Positions 24,488 through 33,273 of a DNA stretch of 64,000 nt are shown here, piece by piece; within the stretch, counting starts at the first letter, position 1, and each line of letters opens with the position of its first letter. This DNA is from Pseudomonas asiatica (GTDB lineage Bacteria > Pseudomonadota > Gammaproteobacteria > Pseudomonadales > Pseudomonadaceae). The stretch is from the NCBI RefSeq assembly GCF_009932335.1, contig NZ_BLJF01000002.1, forward strand, positions 62,001 to 126,000. Reading direction: 5' to 3'. The notes under the pieces were generated by a model that did no database searches, was not told the DNA's origin, and saw only the letters and a list, made by a program, of their open reading frames with translations. The position numbers and the translations under genes are program-made.

Positions 24488-26824
24488 ATGTCCGGAGTTT
24501 CCCGTTGGCCTGCGCGCGCGTCGCGTTTCACCTTGCAACCCTTGGCTGCCGGCGTGCTGCTGGCGGCGTCCTCTGCCAGCTTCGCCGAAGAGCCGGTCAG
24601 CGCCACCCCGGCGGTGGAGCAGGAAGCCAAGCTCGGCACTGTCACGGTCAATGCCCGCCGCCGCGAAGAAACCGCGCAAAGCGTGCCCACGCCGATCAGC
24701 GTGCTCGACAGCGAAACCCTGGAAACCCAACGCATCTACCGCGTGCAGGACCTGCAGCAACTGGTACCCAGCACCAACGTCGCCTACGTTCATGCCCGCC
24801 AGTCGAGCATTTCGATCCGTGGCCTGGGCAACAACCCCGCCAGCGATGGCCTGGAAGGCAGCGTCGGCATCTACCTGGACAACGTCTACCTCGGCCGCCC
24901 CGGCATGGCGGTGTTCGACCTGCTGGACGTGGAGCAGCTGGAGGTGCTGCGCGGCCCGCAAGGTACGCTGTTCGGCAAGAACACCACCGCCGGCGTGCTC
25001 AACATCACCACGCGCAAGCCCACCTTCCACCGCGAGGGCAGCATCCAGCAGTCGATTGGTGAAGACGGCTACCTGCAAACCCAAGGCAGCTTCTCGGGGC
25101 CGATCAGCGACACACTGGCCGGGCGCATCAGCGCCTATCGCACCGAAGACGACGGCTATGTGAAGAACATCCACAACGGCGACGACCTCAACGGCGGCAA
25201 GCGCCAAGGTTTTCGTACCCAGCTGCTGTTCAAACCGAGCGAAACCTTCAACCTGCGCTGGATCGGCGAATACAACGAAGAAGACTCCGACAACGGCATC
25301 CTCAGCCTGTACAGCACCGGCCCTACCATCAATGGCGTCAACCGCTACGAAAGCCTGGCCGCCCAGGCCGGCGCGACGTTGGTGTCGGGCAAGCACAGCA
25401 AGGTCAACTTCGACGCCGACCAGCAGGTGACGGTGTTCCAGGGCGGCACCTCGGTGGAGGCCAACTGGACCCTGCCCAACGACTTCACCCTGACCTCGAT
25501 CACCGCCTACCGCTGGTGGGACTTCACCCCGCGCAACGACGACGGCCTCAACGTGCCGGTGTTCTACAGCGCCGGGGTGTCGGTGCGCGACAAGCAGTAC
25601 TCGCAGGAAATCCGCCTGGCTTCGCCCACCGGTGGTGCCTTCGACTACGTGCTGGGCGCGTACTACTTCAAGCAGGACCTGGACAACAAATCCTTCACTT
25701 TCTACGGGCCGCAGGCGGACATCTGGAACCTCACCCCGGCCGGCGCCCTGGCCAACGTCGACACCATTGGTAACGGGCACATCGACACGGACAGCTACGC
25801 GCTGTTCGCCCAAGGCACCTGGCACATCACCGACCGCCTGGACTTCACCGCCGGCGTTCGCGGCACCTATGAAGAAAAGAGCGCCTGGGTGACCCGCGAT
25901 GCACCAACCGGCGGTGCGGCAGTAACCGGGGCCGCCGCAGCAGCACGCCAGGGCCGGGTAGGCGCCTACGATTCAGGCGACCTCAACCAGTACAGCTTCA
26001 GCCCCTCTGGCCTGCTGGGCCTGAGCTACCGCTTCAACGAGCAATTGCTGGGCTACGCCACCCTGACCCACGGCGAGAAGTCTGGCGGTATCAACCTTAC
26101 CGTTGGCGCTGCGCCACGGCTGGGCACCGATTCGCTGCTGGTCGGCACCGAGCGGGTCAACAACGCCGAACTCGGCTTGAAAAGCTCGCTGTTCGACGAC
26201 CGCCTGCAACTCAATACCAACCTGTTCTGGGCCGAAGTGCATGGCTACCAGGCCAACGTCTACGACCAGATCAACCGCGTGCAGTACCTGGCCAACGCCG
26301 GCCGCGTGCGCTCGCGTGGCCTGGAGTTCGAAGCCACGGCACTGCCGCTGCGCGGCCTCACGGTCAACTTCAACGGCTCGTGGAACGACGTGCGCTACAC
26401 CGAGTACAAGGACGCCCCATGCCCGCCGGAAGTGAGCCTGGCCAATGCCACTGCCACCTGCGATTTGTCCGGCCACCAGGTGGTCGGCGCCTCCAAGTAC
26501 ATCGCCAACCTCAATACCCAGTACAAGTGGCAGGCCAGCGAGCACATCGAACCCTACGTCACCGCCAGCTACGCCTTCCGCTCCAAGGCGGTGGGCACCA
26601 TCGACGACTCCGATTTCGGCCAGATCCCCAGCTACGCGCTGGTCAACCTCTCCGCCGGTGTGCGCCTGGACCAGGGCGACGGCGTGGTGGACCTGTCGCT
26701 GTGGGTGAAGAACGCCGGTGACAAGACCTACTTCACCAGCCTGTGGAACTCCGCCAACGGTGGCTATGCCGGCGTGCTCGGTACCCCGCGCACTTTCGGC
26801 GCCACCGCCCGTTACGACTTCTGA
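24488..26824 (+). CDS. sftP: SftP-like TonB-dependent outer-membrane receptor
   Basis: A 778-residue outer-membrane protein. A signal peptide (about 1-33, ending SASFA) is followed by a plug domain (about 55-170, with VPTPISVLDSETLETQ and VLRGPQGTLFGKNTTAGV) and a beta barrel ending in the aromatic ARYDF. It should take up sulfate esters or their complexes with TonB energy. The entire chain has only two Met and two Cys by eye, which is remarkable at this length. The start at 24488 is set by AAGGAG seven bases upstream. It is followed 17 bases later by astA, so the two form an operon divergent from sftR. Confidence 0.88.
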   Translation: MSGVSRWPARASRFTLQPLAAGVLLAASSASFAEEPVSATPAVEQEAKLGTVTVNARRREETAQSVPTPISVLDSETLETQRIYRVQDLQQLVPSTNVAYVHARQSSISIRGLGNNPASDGLEGSVGIYLDNVYLGRPGMAVFDLLDVEQLEVLRGPQGTLFGKNTTAGVLNITTRKPTFHREGSIQQSIGEDGYLQTQGSFSGPISDTLAGRISAYRTEDDGYVKNIHNGDDLNGGKRQGFRTQLLFKPSETFNLRWIGEYNEEDSDNGILSLYSTGPTINGVNRYESLAAQAGATLVSGKHSKVNFDADQQVTVFQGGTSVEANWTLPNDFTLTSITAYRWWDFTPRNDDGLNVPVFYSAGVSVRDKQYSQEIRLASPTGGAFDYVLGAYYFKQDLDNKSFTFYGPQADIWNLTPAGALANVDTIGNGHIDTDSYALFAQGTWHITDRLDFTAGVRGTYEEKSAWVTRDAPTGGAAVTGAAAAARQGRVGAYDSGDLNQYSFSPSGLLGLSYRFNEQLLGYATLTHGEKSGGINLTVGAAPRLGTDSLLVGTERVNNAELGLKSSLFDDRLQLNTNLFWAEVHGYQANVYDQINRVQYLANAGRVRSRGLEFEATALPLRGLTVNFNGSWNDVRYTEYKDAPCPPEVSLANATATCDLSGHQVVGASKYIANLNTQYKWQASEHIEPYVTASYAFRSKAVGTIDDSDFGQIPSYALVNLSAGVRLDQGDGVVDLSLWVKNAGDKTYFTSLWNSANGGYAGVLGTPRTFGATARYDF

Positions 26825-26841
26825 GCACAAGGAGCTTTGCC

Positions 26842-28518
26842 ATGAATGCCAAGACCGAAACCCCTGTATTGCCTGAGGGCGCCTGCCTGACCGCCAAGGT
26901 CCCCGAACGTGACGAGGCGCTGCTCGGCGACGTGGTGGTCAACCCTTATCGCCTGGCGCCGCTGACCGCGATCATTCGCGACGGTGGGCGCAGCCTGAGT
27001 GCCGCGCACGTGCGCGTGCTGGGCCGGGGTGAGCGCGGTGTGGACATCGCCTACGAGGTGTCCGACCGTTCGTTGTGGACCTATGGCGGCATCCCGGTAT
27101 TCGGCCTGTACCCGGACCACGTCAACCAGGTGGAAGTGACCTACAAGCTCGACGGCGAGCGCATCCGCGAGCAGTACCAGATCTACGCTCCGGCCGTGCG
27201 CCTGCCGGTGGTGGCCAGGCAGACCGCTGCCTTGCCTGAAGTGCAGCCAGTCAAGGTAGCGCCAGGTTTTGAACAGCGCCTGTACCTGTTCAACCACCTG
27301 CAGGGGGACATCCCGGGCGGGCGCGCCTTCAAGTGGAATGCCCTGGGCGGCGCGGCGGAATGGGACCAGGTGGGTAACAACTGGATCGCCGACAGCAATG
27401 GCGACGTGCGCTGGTACCTGGACATCGAGCAGATCCACGACTCCAACCGCCGCGATGGCCTGGGCGGCACCATGGGCTTCCAGCAGACCCGCGATGGCAA
27501 GCTGATCTGGGGCCAGGGCCAGACCTACTCCAAGTACGACCTGCTGGGCCGGCGCATCTGGCAGCGCAGCCTGCCCGACAAGTTTGCCGACTTCTCCCAT
27601 GAAATCCGCGAGACCGCCAATGGCACCTACCTGCTGCGGGTGGGCACCAGCGACTATCGCCGGCCCGACGGCAAGCGCGTGCGCTCGATCCGTGATCACA
27701 TCATCGAGGTCAACGAGGCCGGTGATGTGCTGGACTTCTGGGACCTCAACCAGATTCTCGACCCGTACCGTGGCGACCTGCTGGAAACCCTGGGCAAGGC
27801 AGCCATCCAATTGCCGGCCGGGGTGCAGAAACAGGACGAGCGGCTGGCCAACGAACTGGCCGAAGGTGACCTGCCCTTTGGTGACACCCCGGGCGTGGGC
27901 ACAGGCCGTAACTGGGCACACGTCAATGCCATCGACTACGACGCCGATGACGACAGCATCATCGTTTCAGCACGGCACCAGGGCGTGGTGAAGATAGGCC
28001 GCGACAAGCAGGTGAAGTGGATTCTCGCCTCGCCTCAAGGCTGGCCTGAGCGTCTGCGCGAGAAGGTGCTGACGCCGGTGGCGAGCGAAGGCTTCGACTG
28101 GTCGTGGACACAGCACACCGCCTGGCTGACCGGCAAAGGCACGCTGACCGTGTTCGACAACGGCTGGGGCCGCGACTTTGCGCCGACCAGGCTGACGGGC
28201 AACTACAGTCGGGCGGTGGAATACCGCATCGACGAGGCCAAGGGCACGGTCGAGCAGGTGTGGGAATACGGCAAGGAGCGCGGCGACGAGTGGTACAGCC
28301 CGGTGACCTCGGTGGTGGCCTACCGGCCGGAGACCGACACCCAGTTCATTTACTCGGCGTCGGTGAACTTCCTGACCCCGGAGAAACTGACCACCACCGT
28401 GCTCAACGAGGTGCGGCGCGGGACCCAGGAGGTGCTGGTGGAGCTGAAGGTGCACAGCCGGCAGCCGGGCAGCGTGGGTTACCGAGCCTTGGTGATCGAC
28501 CTGGCCAAGGCCTTCTGA
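26842..28518 (+). CDS. astA: PAPS-independent arylsulfotransferase (ASST/AstA family)
   Basis: A 558-residue enzyme of the bacterial arylsulfate sulfotransferase family. Recognisable segments are FSHEIRETANGTYLLRVGTS, NWAHVNAIDYDADDDSIIVS and WSWTQHTAWLTGKGTLTVFD. The last contains the His that in E. coli AssT is transiently sulfated. Propeller-like beta repeats fill the rest. It moves sulfate directly between phenolic esters without PAPS. No signal peptide is present, unlike enterobacterial AssT, so it is predicted to be cytoplasmic. It has two Met and one Cys. AAGGAG precedes the ATG by seven bases. Confidence 0.88.
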   Translation: MNAKTETPVLPEGACLTAKVPERDEALLGDVVVNPYRLAPLTAIIRDGGRSLSAAHVRVLGRGERGVDIAYEVSDRSLWTYGGIPVFGLYPDHVNQVEVTYKLDGERIREQYQIYAPAVRLPVVARQTAALPEVQPVKVAPGFEQRLYLFNHLQGDIPGGRAFKWNALGGAAEWDQVGNNWIADSNGDVRWYLDIEQIHDSNRRDGLGGTMGFQQTRDGKLIWGQGQTYSKYDLLGRRIWQRSLPDKFADFSHEIRETANGTYLLRVGTSDYRRPDGKRVRSIRDHIIEVNEAGDVLDFWDLNQILDPYRGDLLETLGKAAIQLPAGVQKQDERLANELAEGDLPFGDTPGVGTGRNWAHVNAIDYDADDDSIIVSARHQGVVKIGRDKQVKWILASPQGWPERLREKVLTPVASEGFDWSWTQHTAWLTGKGTLTVFDNGWGRDFAPTRLTGNYSRAVEYRIDEAKGTVEQVWEYGKERGDEWYSPVTSVVAYRPETDTQFIYSASVNFLTPEKLTTTVLNEVRRGTQEVLVELKVHSRQPGSVGYRALVIDLAKAF

Positions 28519-28587
28519 CCCATCCCTCCGGGAGGGCCGTCGGTCCTCCCATCACATTTCCTTCAGCTCGTTCGTCTAACCTGTACT

Positions 28588-28681
28588 GGCCCTATCGCCG
28601 GCAAGCCAGCTCCCACAGGGACCCCACAGGTGCTGAATTTTGTGGGGTCCCTGTGGGAGCTGGCTTGCCGGCGATAGGGCC
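28588..28681. repeat. REP pair with perfect 41-bp arms
   Basis: Two 41-base arms at 28588-28628 and 28641-28681 are exact reverse complements around a 12-base loop. They are of the CGCCGGCAAGCCAGC type and extend into GGGACCCCACA. The remainder of the astA-gabD gap (28682-28856) is lower in GC. It has a GTTC-N8-GAAC dyad at about 28735-28750 but no promoter I can call with confidence. Confidence 0.9.
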
Positions 28682-28856
28682 GGTTGCTACGGCACAGAAA
28701 TGTGAAATTTCCGCCAGGGTGTTCAACCATTCGTTCTTTTTTTCGAACAGCCTATTGTCCAACACCCCAGCAGCCGCTTAGCATTCGTTTGAGATTTCAA
28801 ACGCTCGATGCCCTGCCTTGGGCGCTTTTCAACAATCAACAATTCGGGAAGCCGAC

Positions 28857-30299
28857 ATGCAGCTCAAAGACGCTCAGTTGTTCCGCCAGCAAGCCTACAT
28901 CAATGGTGAGTGGCTGGATGCGGACAACGGCCAGACCATCAAGGTCACCAACCCGGCCACTGGTGAAGTCATCGGTACCGTGCCGAAGATGGGCACCGCG
29001 GAAACCCGCCGCGCCATCGAAGCCGCCGACAAGGCTCTGCCGGCCTGGCGTGCCCTGACCGCCAAGGAGCGTTCGGCCAAGCTGCGTCGCTGGTTCGAAC
29101 TGATGATCGAGAACCAGGACGACCTGGCTCGCCTGATGACCACCGAACAAGGCAAGCCGCTGGCCGAAGCCAAGGGCGAAATCGCCTATGCTGCCTCGTT
29201 CATCGAGTGGTTCGCCGAGGAAGCCAAGCGTGTCTACGGTGACACCATCCCGGGCCACCAGCCAGACAAGCGCCTGATCGTCATCAAGCAGCCAATCGGT
29301 GTTACCGCGGCCATCACCCCGTGGAACTTCCCGGCCGCCATGATCACCCGTAAAGCCGGCCCGGCCCTGGCCGCCGGCTGCACCATGGTGCTCAAGCCTG
29401 CCTCGCAGACCCCATACTCCGCCCTGGCCCTGGTCGAGCTGGCCCACCGTGCCGGCATCCCGGCTGGCGTGCTGAGCGTGGTTACCGGCAGCGCTGGCGA
29501 AGTTGGCGGTGAACTGACCGGCAACTCCCTGGTCCGCAAGCTGTCCTTCACCGGCTCGACCGAAATCGGTCGCCAGCTGATGGAAGAATGCGCCAAGGAC
29601 ATCAAGAAGGTTTCCCTGGAGCTGGGTGGCAACGCCCCGTTCATCGTGTTCGACGACGCCGACCTGGACAAGGCGGTCGAGGGCGCGATCATCTCCAAGT
29701 ACCGCAACAACGGCCAGACCTGCGTCTGCGCCAACCGTATCTACGTGCAGGACGGCGTCTACGACGCGTTCGCCCAGAAGCTGGCCGCCGCTGTTGCCAA
29801 GCTGAAGATCGGTAACGGCCTGGAAGAAGGCACCACCACTGGCCCGCTGATCGACGGCAAGGCTGTCGCCAAGGTCCAGGAACACATCGAAGACGCCGTT
29901 GGCAAAGGCGCCAAGGTACTGTCCGGTGGCAAGATCATCGAAGGCAACTTCTTCGAGCCGACCATTCTGGTCGACGTACCGAAGACCGCTGCCGTCGCCA
30001 AGGAAGAGACCTTCGGCCCGCTGGCGCCGCTGTTCCGCTTCAAGGACGAGGCCGAAGTGATCGCCATGTCCAACGACACCGAGTTCGGCCTGGCCTCGTA
30101 CTTCTACGCCCGCGACATGAGCCGTGTGTTCCGTGTTGCCGAAGCCCTGGAATACGGCATGGTAGGTATCAACACCGGCCTGATCTCCAATGAAGTGGCA
30201 CCGTTCGGTGGCATCAAGGCTTCGGGCCTGGGCCGCGAAGGTTCCAAGTACGGTATCGAGGACTACCTCGAAATCAAATACCTGTGCATCAGCGTCTGA
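28857..30299 (+). CDS. gabD: succinate-semialdehyde dehydrogenase (NADP+)
   Basis: A 480-residue aldehyde dehydrogenase. The cofactor-binding segment is ITPWNFPAAMITRKAGPAL, the catalytic Glu lies in LELGGNAPFIVFDDAD and the catalytic Cys in NNGQTCVCANRIY. FGGIKASGLGREGSKYG and IEDYLEIKYLCI at the C-terminus are typical of GabD. It oxidises succinate semialdehyde to succinate in the 4-aminobutyrate pathway. It is followed by gabT after a hairpin, so the two genes may be partly uncoupled. Confidence 0.96.
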   Translation: MQLKDAQLFRQQAYINGEWLDADNGQTIKVTNPATGEVIGTVPKMGTAETRRAIEAADKALPAWRALTAKERSAKLRRWFELMIENQDDLARLMTTEQGKPLAEAKGEIAYAASFIEWFAEEAKRVYGDTIPGHQPDKRLIVIKQPIGVTAAITPWNFPAAMITRKAGPALAAGCTMVLKPASQTPYSALALVELAHRAGIPAGVLSVVTGSAGEVGGELTGNSLVRKLSFTGSTEIGRQLMEECAKDIKKVSLELGGNAPFIVFDDADLDKAVEGAIISKYRNNGQTCVCANRIYVQDGVYDAFAQKLAAAVAKLKIGNGLEEGTTTGPLIDGKAVAKVQEHIEDAVGKGAKVLSGGKIIEGNFFEPTILVDVPKTAAVAKEETFGPLAPLFRFKDEAEVIAMSNDTEFGLASYFYARDMSRVFRVAEALEYGMVGINTGLISNEVAPFGGIKASGLGREGSKYGIEDYLEIKYLCISV

Positions 30300-30323
30300 T
30301 AGCACGGTAAAGGCTTTACCTCT

Positions 30324-30363
30324 GCCAGCGGGGCGCGAGAGCGACGTCTCGCTGGCCTTTTTT
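30324..30363 (+). terminator. terminator-like hairpin between gabD and gabT
   Basis: GCCAGCG and CGCTGGC frame a GC-rich interior and are followed by CCTTTTTTT. It could end part of the gabD transcripts before gabT. Confidence 0.7.
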
Positions 30364-30482
30364 ACATCGCAGTACCTGGTGGCCAGGGCGTTCACGGCAG
30401 TCGATCAACGAATACTGTTCGCGAGCACTCCCAGCCACCCCCGAATAAAAGCGCCACTCCAGACCGGCGCAATGAGGGCATT

Positions 30483-31760
30483 ATGAGCAAGACCAACGAA
30501 TCCTTGATGCAACGTCGTGTCGCCGCCGTCCCACGTGGCGTTGGCCAGATCCACCCGATCTTCGTCGATACCGCGAAGAACTCGACCGTGATCGACGTTG
30601 AAGGCCGCGAACTGATCGACTTCGCCGGCGGCATCGCAGTACTGAACACCGGCCACCTGCACCCGAAAGTGGTTGCGGCCGTGCAAGACCAGCTGACCAA
30701 GGTCAGCCACACCTGCTTCCAGGTGCTGGCCTACGAACCCTATGTAGAGCTGTGCGAAAAGATCAACAAGCTGGTCCCAGGCGACTTCGACAAGAAGACC
30801 CTGCTGGTCACCACCGGCTCCGAAGCCGTTGAAAACGCCGTCAAGATCGCCCGTGCCGCCACTGGCCGCGCTGGCGTAATCGCCTTCACCGGCGGCTACC
30901 ACGGCCGTACCATGATGACCCTGGGCCTGACCGGCAAGGTCGTGCCGTACTCCGCTGGCATGGGCCTGATGCCAGGTGGCATCTTCCGCGCTCTGTTCCC
31001 TAGCGAACTGCACGGTATCAGCGTTGACGACGCCATCGCCTCGGTCGAGCGCATCTTCAAGAACGACGCCGAGCCGCGCGACATCGCCGCGATCATCCTC
31101 GAGCCGGTACAAGGCGAAGGCGGCTTCCTGCCAGCGCCGAAAGAGCTGATGAAGCGCCTGCGCGCCCTGTGCGACCAGCACGGCATCCTGCTCATCGCCG
31201 ACGAAGTACAGACCGGCGCTGGCCGTACTGGCACCTTCTTCGCCATGGAACAGATGGGCGTTGCGCCTGACCTGACCACCTTCGCCAAATCCATCGCTGG
31301 CGGCTTCCCGCTGGCCGGTGTGTGCGGCAAGGCCGAATACATGGACGCCATCGCTCCTGGCGGCCTGGGTGGTACCTACGCCGGTTCGCCGATCGCTTGC
31401 GCCGCGGCCCTGGCCGTGATCGAAGTGTTCGAAGAAGAGAAACTGCTGGACCGCAGCAAAGCTGTGGGTGAGCGCCTGACCACCGGCCTGCGCGAAATCC
31501 AGAAGAAGTACCCGATCATCGGCGACGTCCGTGGTCTGGGCTCGATGATCGCTGTCGAAGTCTTCGAGAAAGGCACTCACACCCCGAACGCAGCTGCCGT
31601 TGGCCAGGTTGTCGCCAAGGCTCGCGAGAAGGGCCTGATCCTGCTGTCCTGCGGTACCTACGGCAACGTTCTGCGTATCCTGGTTCCGCTGACCGCAGAA
31701 GATGCTCTGCTGGACAAAGGCCTGGCTATCATCGAAGAGTGCTTCGCTGAAATCGCCTGA
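30483..31760 (+). CDS. gabT: 4-aminobutyrate aminotransferase
   Basis: A 425-residue class III PLP aminotransferase. Hallmarks are the phosphate-binding TTGSEAVENAVKIARAATGR, the GGYHGRT segment, DEVQTGAGRTGTFFAMEQ and the PLP lysine in TTFAKSIAGGFPLAG. It moves the amino group of 4-aminobutyrate to 2-oxoglutarate, producing the succinate semialdehyde used by the upstream GabD. Codon use is strongly biased to preferred codons, suggesting high expression. A clean terminator follows. Confidence 0.96.
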   Translation: MSKTNESLMQRRVAAVPRGVGQIHPIFVDTAKNSTVIDVEGRELIDFAGGIAVLNTGHLHPKVVAAVQDQLTKVSHTCFQVLAYEPYVELCEKINKLVPGDFDKKTLLVTTGSEAVENAVKIARAATGRAGVIAFTGGYHGRTMMTLGLTGKVVPYSAGMGLMPGGIFRALFPSELHGISVDDAIASVERIFKNDAEPRDIAAIILEPVQGEGGFLPAPKELMKRLRALCDQHGILLIADEVQTGAGRTGTFFAMEQMGVAPDLTTFAKSIAGGFPLAGVCGKAEYMDAIAPGGLGGTYAGSPIACAAALAVIEVFEEEKLLDRSKAVGERLTTGLREIQKKYPIIGDVRGLGSMIAVEVFEKGTHTPNAAAVGQVVAKAREKGLILLSCGTYGNVLRILVPLTAEDALLDKGLAIIEECFAEIA

Positions 31761-31775
31761 TGTGACCTGCTTCAG

Positions 31776-31802
31776 AAAAAACCCGCTTCGGCGGGTTTTT
31801 TT
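31776..31802 (+). terminator. rho-independent terminator of gabT
   Basis: AAAAAACCCGC, the loop TTCG and GCGGGTTTTTT form a perfect stem with a T-run. Confidence 0.93.
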
Positions 31803-31895
31803 GTGCCCAGGAAAGCCTTGGGGCGCTATCGTTGTCGGAGGATTTGCTCAGGAAGCTGCGACGGACTGTGTGGCAGGGCTATTCAGGAGTTGGCG

Positions 31896-33158
31896 ATGAA
31901 CGCTGCAGACCCCACCCCACCAAGCGTACTTATTGTCGAGGGCGACCCCTGGGTACGTGACATGCTCAGCGAAATGCTGCTGAGCGTGCGCTGTGATGCC
32001 CGCCTGCAGCTCTGCGCCGACGGCTCGCAGGCCTTGAGCGCGCTGTCGAGCAAGCCCGACCTGATCATTGCCGCGCGCGAACTGGCAGGTGTCGATGGGC
32101 TCGACCTGTTGCGCAAGGTACGCGCGAAAGACTCGAGGTTGCCGTTCATCCTCATGAGCAACCGCATTGACAGTGCCAGTGTGCATGAGGCGTTGCCCCT
32201 GCACCCTACTGCCTACCTGAGCAAGCCGCTGAACCTGGAAACTCTTCGCAAGCGCCTGGAAGAGCTGCTGCTGGCGGTTGGCGAAGAAATCGCCTGCCCG
32301 GTGCCGGCCTTGCAGCCAGGTGCCAGCCTGCCGGCCTACCTCGAGCAGCGTCGCGCTACCGCCGATGGCGGGCCGCTGCTGGCCGATGTGCAGGTGGCGA
32401 TCAAGCGCGCGCTAAACCCCCAGGGCCTGAACCTGAGAGTGCTCGAAGAGGAAGTGCAGGGCGACCCGCAGATCACCGCTGTGCTGATTGCGGCGGCCAA
32501 CAGCGCAGCGCTGCACCGCGAAGCACCAGTGCAGACGCTGCTGCAGGCCTTGAACAAGCTTGGCAGCACCCAGAGCATGAACCTGATCCTGGGCATGACC
32601 CTCAAGCGCAGCGCTCGCCTCAGCGACCCGCTGCTGGCGGAGCATGCTTCCCGCTACTGGGAGTTGTCGCTGCACGCTGCCGAATATGGCCGCACCTTGG
32701 CACGCATGCTCGAGCTGGACGAAGGGCGTTGTTATTGCGCGGGGTTGCTGCATTGCCTGGGCGACCTGGCGGTGCTGCGCTGCCTGCAGGAGTGGCGGCT
32801 GGCCGGGGGCGAGCTGGATGAGGATCAGGTGCAGCTGTCGCTCAATGAGTTCGGTGCGGCGTTCGGCTCGGCGCTGCGTACGCGCTGGCGGTTGCCGCTG
32901 GGGTTGCGAGAGTTGATCGCGGCGATCTACCAGCTGGGCGGCGGGGTGTACTCGCGGGAGATGCTGGCCATGAACCTGGCCGGGCAGTTGTCGCGGCTGT
33001 CGGCCGAGCAGGGGCTGGAGAAGGTGGCCAGCAGCAAGACCGCGCGCCTGCTCAAGCTTGGCCTGCCGGAGCTGAGGCGGTTGCGTAAGGTGGAGAACCC
33101 GGAGGTGAAGCCGCAGCAGGAAGAACCGCCTTTAGCTGAGGGTGAAGTTTCGGGCTGA
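31896..33158 (+). CDS. HDOD domain protein with degenerate receiver domain
   Basis: A 420-residue signalling protein. An N-terminal receiver-like domain (about 10-125) starts SVLIVEGDPWVRDML and keeps the late Lys in AYLSKPL. The phosphoacceptor position aligned with the usual Asp is Ala60 in PDLIIAARELAGVDG, so it should not be phosphorylated in the normal way. An HDOD domain follows (about 165-370), a relative of HD phosphodiesterases without catalytic metal ligands, usually a protein-interaction module in motility or c-di-GMP circuits. AGGAG precedes the ATG by six bases. Two c-di-GMP genes lie nearby. Confidence 0.88.
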   Translation: MNAADPTPPSVLIVEGDPWVRDMLSEMLLSVRCDARLQLCADGSQALSALSSKPDLIIAARELAGVDGLDLLRKVRAKDSRLPFILMSNRIDSASVHEALPLHPTAYLSKPLNLETLRKRLEELLLAVGEEIACPVPALQPGASLPAYLEQRRATADGGPLLADVQVAIKRALNPQGLNLRVLEEEVQGDPQITAVLIAAANSAALHREAPVQTLLQALNKLGSTQSMNLILGMTLKRSARLSDPLLAEHASRYWELSLHAAEYGRTLARMLELDEGRCYCAGLLHCLGDLAVLRCLQEWRLAGGELDEDQVQLSLNEFGAAFGSALRTRWRLPLGLRELIAAIYQLGGGVYSREMLAMNLAGQLSRLSAEQGLEKVASSKTARLLKLGLPELRRLRKVENPEVKPQQEEPPLAEGEVSG

Positions 33159-33164
33159 GGTCTT

Positions 33165-33268
33165 GGGGCCGCTTTGCGGCCCATCGCGACACAAGGCCGC
33201 TCCTACACGGGTACGCGGTTGCCGGTAGGAGCGGCCTTGTGTCGCGATAGGGGGGCAAAGCCCCCCCC
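33165..33268. repeat. REP pair (inverted), GCGACACAAGGCCGC type
   Basis: GGGGCCGCTTTGCGGCCC followed by ATCGCGACACAAGGCCGCTC faces its inverse, ending in GGGGGGCAAAGCCCCCC. It lies between convergent genes. Confidence 0.85.
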
Positions 33269-33273
33269 AAGGC

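Noticed and set aside
28836..30395. 519-codon minus-strand frame opposite gabD
   Set aside because: It is antisense to a highly conserved dehydrogenase gene.
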